Positions 1 to 7,790 of a stretch of 43,307 nt of DNA are shown here, one piece after another. The position numbers and the translations under genes are program-made. Origin of the DNA: Micrococcales bacterium UBA2037 (lineage in GTDB: Bacteria > Actinomycetota > Actinomycetes > Actinomycetales > Microbacteriaceae); the NCBI GenBank assembly GCA_002333405.1, contig DDBH01000013.1, forward strand, positions 14,269-57,575, given 5' to 3'. Within the stretch, counting starts at the first letter, position 1. Each line of letters begins with the position of its first letter. The notes under the pieces were generated by a model. That model was not told the origin of the DNA. It saw only the letters and a program-made list of their open reading frames with translations, and ran no database searches.

Positions 1-604
1 AGGATTGCAGAACGCTCCCAGCATTCAAGCAAACCTGGTGAACTACCTCTGGCCAGTTTTGATCGTGCTGCTTGCGCCGTTAGTGGTTGGTGGTCAAAAA
101 CTTGGCCTCCGTCACATTGCAGCCTCGGCGATTGGGTTTAGCGGCGCAGCCGTTGCAATCTTGTCCGGGAGTCAACTAGTCAGCGGCTTTGCTAGCGGCT
201 ATCTCTTCGCCTTTATTGCCGCGCTGATCTTCTCCAGCTACTCACTGCTGATCAAACGCTTTAGTGGCTCGCCGACCTCAGCAGTTGGTGGCTATAGCTT
301 TGTTGGCGGGGCGCTGGCAATCTTGGCGCACTTTGTTTTTGAGCAGCAGGTTCACATCACCGCTGATCAGTGGCTGTGGCTGATTGTCCTTGGGCTAGGG
401 CCGCTCGGTGGCTCCTTTTACCTGTGGGACTATGCACTAAAGCATGGCCCAGCTCAGCGAGTTGGAACCATTGCATTTCTAACCCCAGTCATTTCCACCA
501 CGCTTTTAGTTCTGGTATCTGGAGAACAACTGAGCCTCAGCATTGGACTGGCAGCGCTATTGATAGTCGTGGCAGCTGTGCTGGGCTCGAAGGTGAATAA
601 TTAG
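1..604 (+). CDS. EamA/DMT-family exporter, C-terminal part (5' truncated by window edge)
   Basis: The reading frame is already open at the first base; the in-frame TTG at position 5 is an internal leucine codon, so the true start lies upstream. The visible ~200 residues are almost entirely hydrophobic and form about six to seven membrane segments. The motif N-L-V-N-Y-L-W-P followed by a hydrophobic stretch is characteristic of the YddG-like branch of drug/metabolite (DMT, EamA) exporters, which move aromatic amino acids or similar metabolites out of the cell. The C-terminal EamA repeat is complete, ending shortly after the last membrane segment. The next gene starts 5 bp downstream, so both are probably co-transcribed. 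The family is clear; the substrate cannot be told from sequence. Confidence 0.85.
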   Translation, partial: GLQNAPSIQANLVNYLWPVLIVLLAPLVVGGQKLGLRHIAASAIGFSGAAVAILSGSQLVSGFASGYLFAFIAALIFSSYSLLIKRFSGSPTSAVGGYSFVGGALAILAHFVFEQQVHITADQWLWLIVLGLGPLGGSFYLWDYALKHGPAQRVGTIAFLTPVISTTLLVLVSGEQLSLSIGLAALLIVVAAVLGSKVNN

Positions 605-608
605 AGCT

Positions 609-1820
609 ATGTCATCAGGGGACTTTAGGAAGCGGCAACTAATAACTTCCATCTACCTGCCCTCACTTCTGATAACAGCCGCAGAGGGTGCGCTGTTGCC
701 CATCCTTCCCGTGTCAGCGGTCCTCTATGGTGCGAGCCTTGCCGAGGCCGGCGCGGTGGTAACAGTGCTGATGCTCTCGACCATGATCTTTGAAATACCC
801 GCTTCAATTTTGGTTTCGAAAATAGGCGAGCGAAACGCGATGCTGGCAAGCACAGTTTTGGGCTTTGCAATGACTAGCGTTGCCTTCTTCCAATTTGGCT
901 ACTGGTCGCTAATTCTGAGCGCTCTGGGTTTTGGTGCGGCACACTCACTCTTCGGTCTTTCCAGGCACAGCCTGCTTGCCGAAATTGTTCCAGAGCAACA
1001 CAGGCCTAAATCCATGTCGCTATTAGGTGGAATGTTTAGAGGGGGGATGGCGATCGGGCCGGTGATTGGCTCGGCGTTTATCGCCCTCTACGGGGTTGAA
1101 TTCGGTTACCTCGCGGCCGCAATGATCTGCTTAGCCGCCGGAGTGTCGGTCCTGACTGTTCCATCAAGGCGATTGAGAGTGTCACCGTCTGGACAAAACG
1201 GAAACCTGTGGGCCGTTACCAAACGTGAGGCGCCAAAGCTGGCAACACTCGGAATCGCATCTGCAATCATTTCTGCGGGTCGAACTATTCGACTAATCGG
1301 GCTTCCGCTCCTTGCCATTCAACTCGGAATCTCGCCGGCTGAAACCTCCTTTATTTTTGGCTTGACCGGGTTTATCGACTTCACCCTGTTCTACCTCTCG
1401 GGCATCATCATGGATCGCTACGGGAAGTTCTGGTCATCGGTGCCGACCCTTATTGCACTTGGCACCACCTACCTGTTCTCGTTCTTGGTCACCGACCTTC
1501 TAACTTTCTGGATTCTGGCCTCAGTAACGGCATTGGCCAATGCACTCTCGGCTGGCATAAATATGATTCTCGGTGCTGACCTTGCGCCTGTTGGATCCCG
1601 GGCTGAGTTCCTAGCGGCCTTCCGATTGCTTACATCCGGCGGGGTCGCCGTTGCACCTGCAATGATTACGGTTTTGACCGCGGCGGTTGGCCTAGCTCCA
1701 GCCCTTGCTGCGACCGGCTTACTGAACTTTGTCGGAGCCTTCCTGTTTTGGAAGTACCTTCCGATTTATGCCCCTGACTACAAGGCCTCCGACAGGGGCT
1801 CGCAACGACCTGAGTCTTGA
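609..1820 (+). CDS. MFS transporter (drug/metabolite efflux type)
   Basis: This is a 403-residue integral membrane protein with about 12 predicted membrane segments. The loop after the second segment carries a variant of the MFS motif A (a V-S-K-I-G-E-R stretch near residue 70), and glycine-rich helices (G-G-M-F-R-G-G-M) follow in the N-terminal half. A hydrophilic loop around residues 185-205 separates the two six-helix bundles. It begins 5 bp after the DMT exporter and has no clear Shine-Dalgarno; an A-A-T-A-A-T hexamer lies 7 nt before the ATG and may act as a -10 box. The C-terminal tail is short and polar. The substrate is unknown; multidrug or small-metabolite export is the usual role in this branch. 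Confidence 0.85.
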   Translation: MSSGDFRKRQLITSIYLPSLLITAAEGALLPILPVSAVLYGASLAEAGAVVTVLMLSTMIFEIPASILVSKIGERNAMLASTVLGFAMTSVAFFQFGYWSLILSALGFGAAHSLFGLSRHSLLAEIVPEQHRPKSMSLLGGMFRGGMAIGPVIGSAFIALYGVEFGYLAAAMICLAAGVSVLTVPSRRLRVSPSGQNGNLWAVTKREAPKLATLGIASAIISAGRTIRLIGLPLLAIQLGISPAETSFIFGLTGFIDFTLFYLSGIIMDRYGKFWSSVPTLIALGTTYLFSFLVTDLLTFWILASVTALANALSAGINMILGADLAPVGSRAEFLAAFRLLTSGGVAVAPAMITVLTAAVGLAPALAATGLLNFVGAFLFWKYLPIYAPDYKASDRGSQRPES

Positions 1821-1969
1821 CACCTAAGGCAGAAGTAGGAAACCTCTCCGTCGCGCACCACAGGCTCAACTAACCAGAGTTCACAGACAATGCAGATTAC
1901 TTTCATTGAAAAACCATGCCATTTTGCCCAAAGCTAAGTTTTGGGTTTTCCACAGCGACAAAAACCAGT

Positions 1970-1975
1970 TATGCT
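1970..1975 (+). promoter_or_regulatory. Candidate -10 box for tRNA-Leu
   Basis: TATGCT fits the actinobacterial -10 consensus TANNNT and lies 11 bp before the mature 5' end of the tRNA. No good -35 hexamer is visible (TTTTCC at 18 bp spacing is the best), so this is tentative. Confidence 0.4.
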
Positions 1976-1986
1976 GTATCACTGTT

Positions 1987-2068
1987 GCGGGTGTGGCGAA
2001 ATTGGCAGACGCACCAGATTTAGGTTCTGGCGCCGCGAGGCGTGGGGGTTCAAGTCCCTTCACCCGCA
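1987..2068 (+). tRNA. tRNA-Leu (anticodon TAG)
   Basis: The sequence folds into a full class II cloverleaf. The acceptor stem GCGGGTG (1987-1993) pairs with CACCCGC (2061-2067), followed by discriminator A at 2068. The anticodon stem CCAGA/TCTGG (2014-2018 with 2026-2030) encloses the loop TTTAGGT, placing the anticodon TAG at 2021-2023, which reads CUA and other CUN leucine codons. The long variable arm (CGCC-GCGA-GGCG) and the GGTTCAAGTCC T-arm are typical for leucine. The 3' CCA is not encoded. A strong terminator follows 6 bp later. Confidence 0.96.
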
Positions 2069-2073
2069 CAAAG

Positions 2074-2108
2074 AAAAAAGGGATCCGAGAAATCGGATCC
2101 CTTTTTTT
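2074..2108. terminator. Bidirectional intrinsic terminator
   Basis: A perfect 9-bp stem GGGATCCGA / TCGGATCCC (2080-2088 with 2093-2101) closes a GAAA tetraloop, with six A residues before it and seven T residues after it. It therefore works in both directions: it ends the tRNA-Leu transcript on the plus strand and the galactosidase operon on the minus strand (stop at 2119). It is the only textbook intrinsic terminator I see in this window. Confidence 0.93.
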
Positions 2109-2118
2109 ATGCCTGAAG

Positions 2119-4020
2119 CTAGTGCTTGACCACACTCACAGTGTTTGCCGCATGGTCAATACTGATTTCATAAGGACCGCGCCTTACAACCTCAGTTGAT
2201 TCTGAATCAATGACTGCCAAGCCCAGCTGCTTGGCAATGTCGCTGAAGAACTTGCGCTGCGAATCATCGGTCAACTCGGTGCCCTGATACCACGCTGTCG
2301 AAGCTCCAAGATTGCGCTTCACAATCGCCGCCTGGCCCTGGGCCTGACCCGAGCTGAATTCCGCAACCACCTCGGCGCCGTTGAGTGCCGACAATTCAGC
2401 CCAAAGCTTTGCCTCGAAGCCGTTTGATAGCTTCACGGTTGACTCCCTAAGCGGGTAGAACTCCTCGACATAAAGCCCGATGACGTCTTTCACAAGACTG
2501 CCGCCATAACCACCAAGTTTGACTCGGAGCGTCCGGTCGGCGATGTTTGAGAAGTAGCCGACAACTAGGTTGCCGCCATTCTGGGCATAACTGGTGAACA
2601 CCTGCTCTTCTGCATCTGAAAGCATGTGAACCATGGGCATTAGCACCAGCTTGTAGTCGGCAAGAGTGGCGGCATCAACATTTGCCGGCACAAAGTCTGC
2701 TTGGATGCCCTCTTTGTAGAGCGCTCGATACCAAGCAGCCACGGTATCTGGATAGCTCAAATCCTCGGTTGGCAGGTTGGCCTGCATCATCGCCCAGAAC
2801 TGTTCGTAGTCAAAAACAATTGCCACTTCAGCCTTGTCAGTGGCGTGCTTTGACAACTCCGGGTGATCACTCAAGAGCTTGCCGAGTTCTGCAACCTCGC
2901 GGTAAACCCGAGTGTTTTCGCCTCCGTGCGGAACCATCGCAGAGTGGAAACGCTCTGAACCTGCTTGGCTCTGACGCCACTGGAAATACATTGCTCCCTG
3001 AGAACCCCTGGCCACGAAGCTCATTGCGTTTCGCTTCTCTTGTCCCGGAGTCTTTGCGTAGTTTCTCGGCTGCCAGTTAACCGCTGAGCTACTGTGCTCC
3101 ATCAAAAGCCATTGCTTGCCATCAGCGAAGCCCCTGGTTAGGTCGGCCATTTGAGCCAGATCAATGTGGTTCTCGATGTCATGCTGAGCCAGGTAATGGT
3201 CAGTTGAAACAAAGTCAACCTCTTTTGCCCAGGCAAAGTAATCCATGGCGTGAGTGCCCTTCATCGACATGAAGTTGGTAGTGACCGGATTTACGCTGTC
3301 GTACTTTTTGATTATGTCGCGCTCAGTCTTGAATAGCTCAAGGGTGATCTCCGAGCTGAACCTGCGGAAGTCGATCTGCGCCCCTGGGTTTGGGTGTGTT
3401 CCATCGGGGGTGCGCTTTGGTGCCGGAATGTCATCCCAGTTGCGATAGCGCTGCGACCAGAAGTCAGTCCCCCATGATGCATTTAGTTCATCTAAGGATG
3501 CATACTTTTTTTGAAGCCACTGAACAAATGCAGCCTTCGATGCATCGCAGTAGCAATAAGGCGCGTGACATCCGTATTCGTTGTTGACATGCCACATCAC
3601 AACGGCCGGGTGCTTGGCATAGCGCTTAGCAATTTGTTCGGTTAGAGCAGCTGCCTTCTGCTGGTATACCTTGCTGGCAGCGCAGTACGCCTGGCGACCA
3701 CCAAATTCCAATCTGATGCCATCAAAGTTCACCGGCAGGATTTCTGGGTGGGCAGCGGACAACCACGCTGGAGGTGAGGCTGTGGCAGTTGCGAGGTCTA
3801 CAGAAATGCCCCCTTCGTGCAGCAGGTCCATGATTTCATCCAGCCAGCCGAACTGATAGTTTCCATCGCTGATCTCGATGTTTGCCCAGGAGAAAATTCC
3901 GAGCGACACTAGGTTCACATTGGCCTTTTGCATCAACTCAATGTCGTTTTTCCAAACCTCTTTGGGCCATTGTTCTGGGTTGTAGTCGCCGCCAAAATAT
4001 AGCCGGTCTGTGTTGAGCAT
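2119..4020 (-). CDS. Beta-galactosidase, glycoside hydrolase family 42
   Basis: A 633-residue protein with the full GH42 layout: a TIM barrel over roughly residues 5-390, a trimerisation domain to about 590 and a short beta C-terminal domain. The N-terminal G-G-D-Y-N-P-E-Q-W-P motif is diagnostic. The acid/base is E148 in W-H-V-N-N-E-Y-G and the nucleophile E308 in L-L-M-E-H-S. C113, C151, C156 and C158 match the zinc cluster of GH42 enzymes. It should release terminal galactose from small beta-galactosides and, lacking a signal peptide, acts in the cytoplasm. Its ATG overlaps the stop of the upstream alpha-galactosidase by one base (TAATG), so translation is coupled. No sugar transporter adjoins it. 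GH42 enzymes often prefer plant or algal galacto-oligosaccharides over lactose, so lactose as substrate is not assured. Confidence 0.95.
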   Translation of the reverse strand: MLNTDRLYFGGDYNPEQWPKEVWKNDIELMQKANVNLVSLGIFSWANIEISDGNYQFGWLDEIMDLLHEGGISVDLATATASPPAWLSAAHPEILPVNFDGIRLEFGGRQAYCAASKVYQQKAAALTEQIAKRYAKHPAVVMWHVNNEYGCHAPYCYCDASKAAFVQWLQKKYASLDELNASWGTDFWSQRYRNWDDIPAPKRTPDGTHPNPGAQIDFRRFSSEITLELFKTERDIIKKYDSVNPVTTNFMSMKGTHAMDYFAWAKEVDFVSTDHYLAQHDIENHIDLAQMADLTRGFADGKQWLLMEHSSSAVNWQPRNYAKTPGQEKRNAMSFVARGSQGAMYFQWRQSQAGSERFHSAMVPHGGENTRVYREVAELGKLLSDHPELSKHATDKAEVAIVFDYEQFWAMMQANLPTEDLSYPDTVAAWYRALYKEGIQADFVPANVDAATLADYKLVLMPMVHMLSDAEEQVFTSYAQNGGNLVVGYFSNIADRTLRVKLGGYGGSLVKDVIGLYVEEFYPLRESTVKLSNGFEAKLWAELSALNGAEVVAEFSSGQAQGQAAIVKRNLGASTAWYQGTELTDDSQRKFFSDIAKQLGLAVIDSESTEVVRRGPYEISIDHAANTVSVVKH

Positions 4021-6137
4021 TAGAGTGCCTCGATTTCAATTAGTAGGGCGTTTTCTGGGAACAAAATTGGTGGCCTAAGGCCGATCTGACTGAGCGCGGT
4101 GCCAGTCATTGTCACTCCATCGAGCCAAGCAGGTGAGGTTCTTTCTTGGAAGACAGGCTTTCCGACCGGGAACACAGCCTTGACGCGGTAACTGGTGGCT
4201 GGGTTTAGGCCCTCGAGCCTTAGCGCATTGGGTCTAGATGGGCCCTGGCCCGCGGTTGTTGCGTAGGCAAATAGCGCAGCAGTCCCATCTTGGGAAACCA
4301 CCCCGTGCACCAGGCTCGAATCGTTAGCGGTTTCAACTCTGACCATCTGTCCTGAGTGAACCAAGTCTCGTTTTGCCTTGTAGTAGCTGACCCAGCTGGT
4401 CAACAGCTCGCGCTCTTCAGGGCTGGTTTGGGTGATATCCCACTCCAGTCCCGCGTGACCAAATAATGCAGTTATTGCCCTAAAGCCAAGATTGTGAACT
4501 CTGCCGGTCGTGTGAGACTCGGTGGGACCAATGTGGCTTCCCAACATCTCGGGCGGAATTGCAATCTGTGTATATCGCTGAATCTGTTGGCGCTCAAGTG
4601 CATCGTTGCAGTCAGAGACCCAGAACCGATCAACAACCTGAGCCATGCCCAAATCGATTCGACCGCCTCCAGAGGCGCAGCTTTCAATCTCCAAACCGGG
4701 GTGGTTCTGCTTGAGCTGACTAAAGAGTCGATAGATAGCCTCTGTCTGCTTATGCACGGCGGCTTGGCCGCCATGTCCCGGCTCAACCAGTGGCCGGTTG
4801 TGGTCCCACTTGATGTACGAAATGTCGTAGGCAGACAGAACTGCATCGACATGACTAAGCACATGCTGGTAGCAATCTGGGTTCGTGAGATCCAGCACAA
4901 GCTGGCCTCTACCGGTCGGTGGAACTCGTCCCCCAGCACTCAAAATCCAGTCTGGATGCGCTCGGTACAGGTCGGAGTCCGGGTTGACCATCTCGCCCTC
5001 GAACCAGAGCCCAAACTCCATGCCGTGCTTCTTGACCACATCTACCAGTGGGCCCAAGCCCTCTGGCCAAACTTCATCGGAAACCACCCAGTCACCTAAG
5101 CCCTTGGTGTCATCTCGCCTGGATCCGAACCAGCCATCGTCAAGCACAAATCTTTCAACGCCAATTTCCTCGGCGACCTTTGCTAGCTCGGTGAGCCTTG
5201 CTAGGTCGTGGTCGAAGTAAACCGCCTCCCAAACATTCAACGTCAGTGGCCTAGGTCGAATGTTGGTTGGGTGATTAGGCCTAGAGCGCAACCAGCGATA
5301 GGAGCGGTCCGTAACTCCATCTATTCCCTTATCGGAATAGATGGCTGCAACTTCAGCACTGGAGTGTGATTGCCCTTCGTCCAGAATAATCTCGCCGGGC
5401 ATCAACAGCTCGCCTGCGGAAATTGCCTTTCGCCCTGACTGCAGTTGCTCAATGGTGTGCTTGGAATTGCCAGAGAACATAAGACCCATTGACCAGGCCT
5501 CGCCGGCTCGATATTGAGCCCCGGCACTGAGCGCCATTTGAACAATCGTGTAGTCGTGGCTAGATCGCCCTTCGCGCACCTCACGTGAAATCACGCCGGG
5601 CTGAATTTGCCTTCTGACCGGCTGTCGTTCTTTGACCCAGCGGCCGGAAAAGTCTAAGGACTCCATTGCTCGATCCGGCAACGGCAGATAGCTGGCAAGC
5701 TCGTTTAAGAAGTATTTTCCGCTCGCCAAATTTGTGACGGAAGTCGCGGTGACCAGAACTCCGGCCCCGACAAACCTGAAGCTTGTTTCGATTCCCAAGC
5801 CAGCAACCCGGTCCACGCCATTTACAACCAGTGTGGTTTCGGTGGCGTCAAAGCTCTCGAGAGCAAAAAGTGGGGAAAAGTCTTGGCCGTTGCGATGGCC
5901 AGAAAGGGCCGGGGCACCAGTTGTAGAACGTGCCGCCTCGCGCCAAATCCCGTGCTGCTCCGGCAGGTCTCCCTCGGCGTGGGCAGTCGGTTCGGTGGTG
6001 GCGCTAAGAATGCTCTGAAAATCTGCGTCAGCACCCAGGTCTGAGCCCCAGTGAAGCACCTGCACTAAGTCGCTGGCAAGACTCACTAACAACGAAACGC
6101 CATCTTGACGCAGGTGAACAAACTTGGAAGTAATCAA
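4020..6137 (-). CDS. Alpha-galactosidase, glycoside hydrolase family 36
   Basis: This 705-residue protein matches the usual GH36 length. It has an N-terminal beta-supersandwich (about 1-290), a TIM barrel (about 295-610) and a C-terminal beta domain. The barrel carries F-V-L-D-D-G-W-F-G near 330, the nucleophile D445 in Y-I-K-W-D-H-N-R, the C-A-S-G-G-G-R motif near 487-493 and the acid/base aspartate in W-V-S-D-C-N-D (D509). It hydrolyses alpha-1,6-linked galactose, as in melibiose or raffinose-type sugars, in the cytoplasm (no signal peptide). The start is a TTG without a strong Shine-Dalgarno, so the exact N-terminus is less certain; a start nearby would change only a few residues. It is first in a two-gene operon with GH42 and sits divergent from a DeoR regulator, across a structured intergenic region. 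Confidence 0.95.
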   Translation of the reverse strand: MITSKFVHLRQDGVSLLVSLASDLVQVLHWGSDLGADADFQSILSATTEPTAHAEGDLPEQHGIWREAARSTTGAPALSGHRNGQDFSPLFALESFDATETTLVVNGVDRVAGLGIETSFRFVGAGVLVTATSVTNLASGKYFLNELASYLPLPDRAMESLDFSGRWVKERQPVRRQIQPGVISREVREGRSSHDYTIVQMALSAGAQYRAGEAWSMGLMFSGNSKHTIEQLQSGRKAISAGELLMPGEIILDEGQSHSSAEVAAIYSDKGIDGVTDRSYRWLRSRPNHPTNIRPRPLTLNVWEAVYFDHDLARLTELAKVAEEIGVERFVLDDGWFGSRRDDTKGLGDWVVSDEVWPEGLGPLVDVVKKHGMEFGLWFEGEMVNPDSDLYRAHPDWILSAGGRVPPTGRGQLVLDLTNPDCYQHVLSHVDAVLSAYDISYIKWDHNRPLVEPGHGGQAAVHKQTEAIYRLFSQLKQNHPGLEIESCASGGGRIDLGMAQVVDRFWVSDCNDALERQQIQRYTQIAIPPEMLGSHIGPTESHTTGRVHNLGFRAITALFGHAGLEWDITQTSPEERELLTSWVSYYKAKRDLVHSGQMVRVETANDSSLVHGVVSQDGTAALFAYATTAGQGPSRPNALRLEGLNPATSYRVKAVFPVGKPVFQERTSPAWLDGVTMTGTALSQIGLRPPILFPENALLIEIEAL

Positions 6138-6176
6138 TCTGGATCTCGTATCTATTGGGTGCCTATATGTTCAGCT

Positions 6177-6211
6177 GATAACTGGGCGGAGTCAAGACTC
6201 CGCCCAGTATC
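6177..6211. repeat. Long palindrome upstream of the galactosidase operon
   Basis: The arms ACTGGGCGGAGTC (6181-6193) and GACTCCGCCCAGT (6196-6208) are perfect reverse complements separated by AA. With one bulged A the symmetry extends outward through GATA/TATC to 6177-6211. There is no T-tract on either side, so it does not look like a simple terminator. It lies 44 bp before the alpha-galactosidase start, where it could be an operator over the promoter or a leader hairpin. Confidence 0.8.
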
Positions 6212-6343
6212 TACTCACTTGCTATTTCAGTTGTCTCTGGACCGGGCAAAGCCCGCTCCGCTTGTCAGCTAGCCCCTTCCTAAATACTGCTTTGGGGTAT
6301 TTGACCACCTCAAAGGATTACTTATGAAAGAACTTAGGCAATA

Positions 6344-6414
6344 ATTGCAAACTTTTCGAACTAAAAACGACAAAAGTAATCATTCCGTTAGTAAAAATAC
6401 GAACATTTTGCAAT
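6344..6414. promoter_or_regulatory. Candidate operator pair ATTGCAAA / TTTGCAAT
   Basis: ATTGCAAA at 6344-6351 and its exact reverse complement at 6407-6414 bracket an AT-rich block just upstream of the DeoR-type gene; CGAAC also occurs near both (6357-6361 and 6400-6404, same orientation). DeoR repressors often bind spaced repeated sites in their own promoter region. Assignment to this regulator is inference. Confidence 0.4.
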
Positions 6415-6454
6415 ATTCCCACTAGCCTCTAATTAGGTTTTAGGGAGGGATACC

Positions 6455-7228
6455 GTGCTAGCAGCTCAACGAAAAGCCCTGATTTTGGAGGAAGTCTCCC
6501 TTTCTGGTGCGAGAAAGATTTCTGACTTAGCGGCCAGTTTGGGTGTCTCGGAAGTCACGATCAGACGCGATGTCGAAACCCTGGCCGAGCAGGGCCTGGT
6601 TGACAAGGTCCATGGCGGGGTAACAGCAAACACTCTGTCTTCAACCGTTGAGCCCCCCTTTGCTTTCAACTCCCTGAAAGAGCAGAATGCAAAAGACGCC
6701 GTAGCGAAGCTGGCTGCGGAGATGGTTCACCCCGGGCAAGCCATTGCGCTAATGGGTGGAAGCTCGGTCTACGCATTGGCGAAAAGGCTCAGGGATGTTC
6801 CCTCAATAACCGTGGTTACAAACTCAGTCCCAGTTTCCGACTTATTTGCGCAGCAGCCTAGGGCCGATCAAACGGTTGTACTAACGGGCGGAGTCAGGAC
6901 ACCCACCGACTCGCTGGTTGGGAACATTGCGACCGAAGTCTTCTCAAGGTTCAACCTTGACTTAGTGTTCATGGGCACCCATGGCATGGACATCGAATTT
7001 GGATTCAGCTCACCAAACCTTGTTGAGGCAGACACCAACAGAGAAGTGATTCGCCGGGCGGCAAAATTTGTGATTCTCGCAGATTCGACAAAATGGGGAA
7101 GTCGTGGATTCACTTCTTTCGCCGAGCTTTCCGAGGCCGACACCGTCATCACAACCGAAGGCCTTGACCCAGCCGCACTGGCAACACTGCGTGAAAACGT
7201 CTCTGAAGTGCTACTGGCTAGACCTTAG
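6455..7228 (+). CDS. DeoR-family transcriptional regulator
   Basis: A 257-residue protein with the two standard DeoR parts. An N-terminal winged helix-turn-helix (about 5-58) contains I-S-D-L-A-A-S-L-G-V-S-E-V-T-I-R-R-D, the family signature, followed by V-D-K-V-H-G-G. A C-terminal sugar-phosphate sensor domain (about 75-230) carries the conserved D/E-F-G-F-S and A-D-S-T-K-W-G motifs. Such proteins repress sugar-use operons and are released by a phosphorylated sugar. The GTG start is supported by GGGAGGG at 6443-6449. The gene faces away from the GH36-GH42 operon across a shared control region, so it most likely regulates that operon and itself. Its 3' end overlaps the convergent acetyltransferase by 11 bp. 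Confidence 0.9.
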   Translation: MLAAQRKALILEEVSLSGARKISDLAASLGVSEVTIRRDVETLAEQGLVDKVHGGVTANTLSSTVEPPFAFNSLKEQNAKDAVAKLAAEMVHPGQAIALMGGSSVYALAKRLRDVPSITVVTNSVPVSDLFAQQPRADQTVVLTGGVRTPTDSLVGNIATEVFSRFNLDLVFMGTHGMDIEFGFSSPNLVEADTNREVIRRAAKFVILADSTKWGSRGFTSFAELSEADTVITTEGLDPAALATLRENVSEVLLARP

Positions 7229-7790
7229 AGACCTTCAGGGACAGCAGGTAACTACCGATTGGTTTACCAAAACGCTTCGCAACGTTGGCGAGGTGGCCCT
7301 GCTGAACAAATCCATGCTTCTCATGCAGCGCAATCGAAGCGTGTGCGCCGCGATCCGCAATTACTGCGATCACCTCTTTGATTCCAACTTTTTCACACTC
7401 GGCGATCAGGGCGGCAAAGAGAATTGAACCCAGTCCCTTGCCGGTGGCAGGGGCAGAAAGGTAGATAGAGTTTTCAACAACTTTTAGGTAGCTGGTCCGT
7501 TGGCGCCAGGGAGAAACGTAGGCAAAACCCAGAATCTCAGCCCCTCGACTCATGACAAGAAATGGAAGCGGAAATTTCTCGGACATCTCAAAGCGTTCTT
7601 GCCAGTAGCTCAAGTCCAGCGGCACATCATCAAAGGTGATTACCGTATTTTGAATGAAGTAGTTGTAAATATCCTTGATGGCCGGAAGATCTTCCTGCTG
7701 CACAGGTCGCACCTTGGGCTCTAAGACCTCAACTGCTGGACGCTGCCGCAGCTTTCTGACCATCGCCCATCTGGTTTCGCTGTCGACCAT
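7218..7790 (-). CDS. GNAT-family N-acetyltransferase (phosphinothricin acetyltransferase-like)
   Basis: This is a GNAT acetyltransferase of about 190 residues. The core begins near residue 27 with V-R-P-V-Q-Q-E-D-L-P-A-I-K-D-I-Y-N, a pattern seen in the Pat/bar-type subgroup, and continues to the acetyl-CoA loop G-K-G-L-G-S and the A-L-H-E-K-H-G-F motif. I place the start at the ATG that overlaps the ung stop by one base (TGATG), which implies translational coupling; a TTG 12 bp further upstream is possible. The ~25-residue N-terminal extension ahead of the domain is unusual for the family. The acceptor is unknown (an amine on an amino acid, toxin or metabolite). Pairing with a DNA repair enzyme probably reflects packing, not shared function. 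Confidence 0.82.
   Translation of the reverse strand: MVDSETRWAMVRKLRQRPAVEVLEPKVRPVQQEDLPAIKDIYNYFIQNTVITFDDVPLDLSYWQERFEMSEKFPLPFLVMSRGAEILGFAYVSPWRQRTSYLKVVENSIYLSAPATGKGLGSILFAALIAECEKVGIKEVIAVIADRGAHASIALHEKHGFVQQGHLANVAKRFGKPIGSYLLSLKVSKV

Larger units (their letters stand above)
6138..6454. promoter_or_regulatory. Divergent control region between galactosidase operon and deoR-type regulator
   Basis: This 317-bp stretch holds no gene but is rich in symmetry. Visible elements are a long palindrome (6177-6211), a second imperfect hairpin GGACCGGGC-AAA-GCCCGCTCC (6239-6259, one mismatch), a third imperfect repeat CTTTGGGGT/ACCTCAAAG around 6290-6316, an AT-rich block (6340-6420) with an inverted ATTGCAAA/TTTGCAAT pair, and the palindrome CTAATTAG just before the regulator. 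A -10 candidate for the regulator is TAATTA (6430-6435), 16 bp from TTGCAA (6408-6413). For the galactosidase operon a TATAGG (minus strand, 6162-6167) is the best -10, which would put the long palindrome over its -35. A six-codon open frame with a good AAAGGA site (6324-6344) is also present. Confidence 0.6.

Noticed and set aside
1770..1799. GCCCCTG/CAGGGGC inverted repeat near the end of the first MFS gene
   Set aside because: It lies inside coding sequence, has a 16-nt loop and no T-tract; probably chance.
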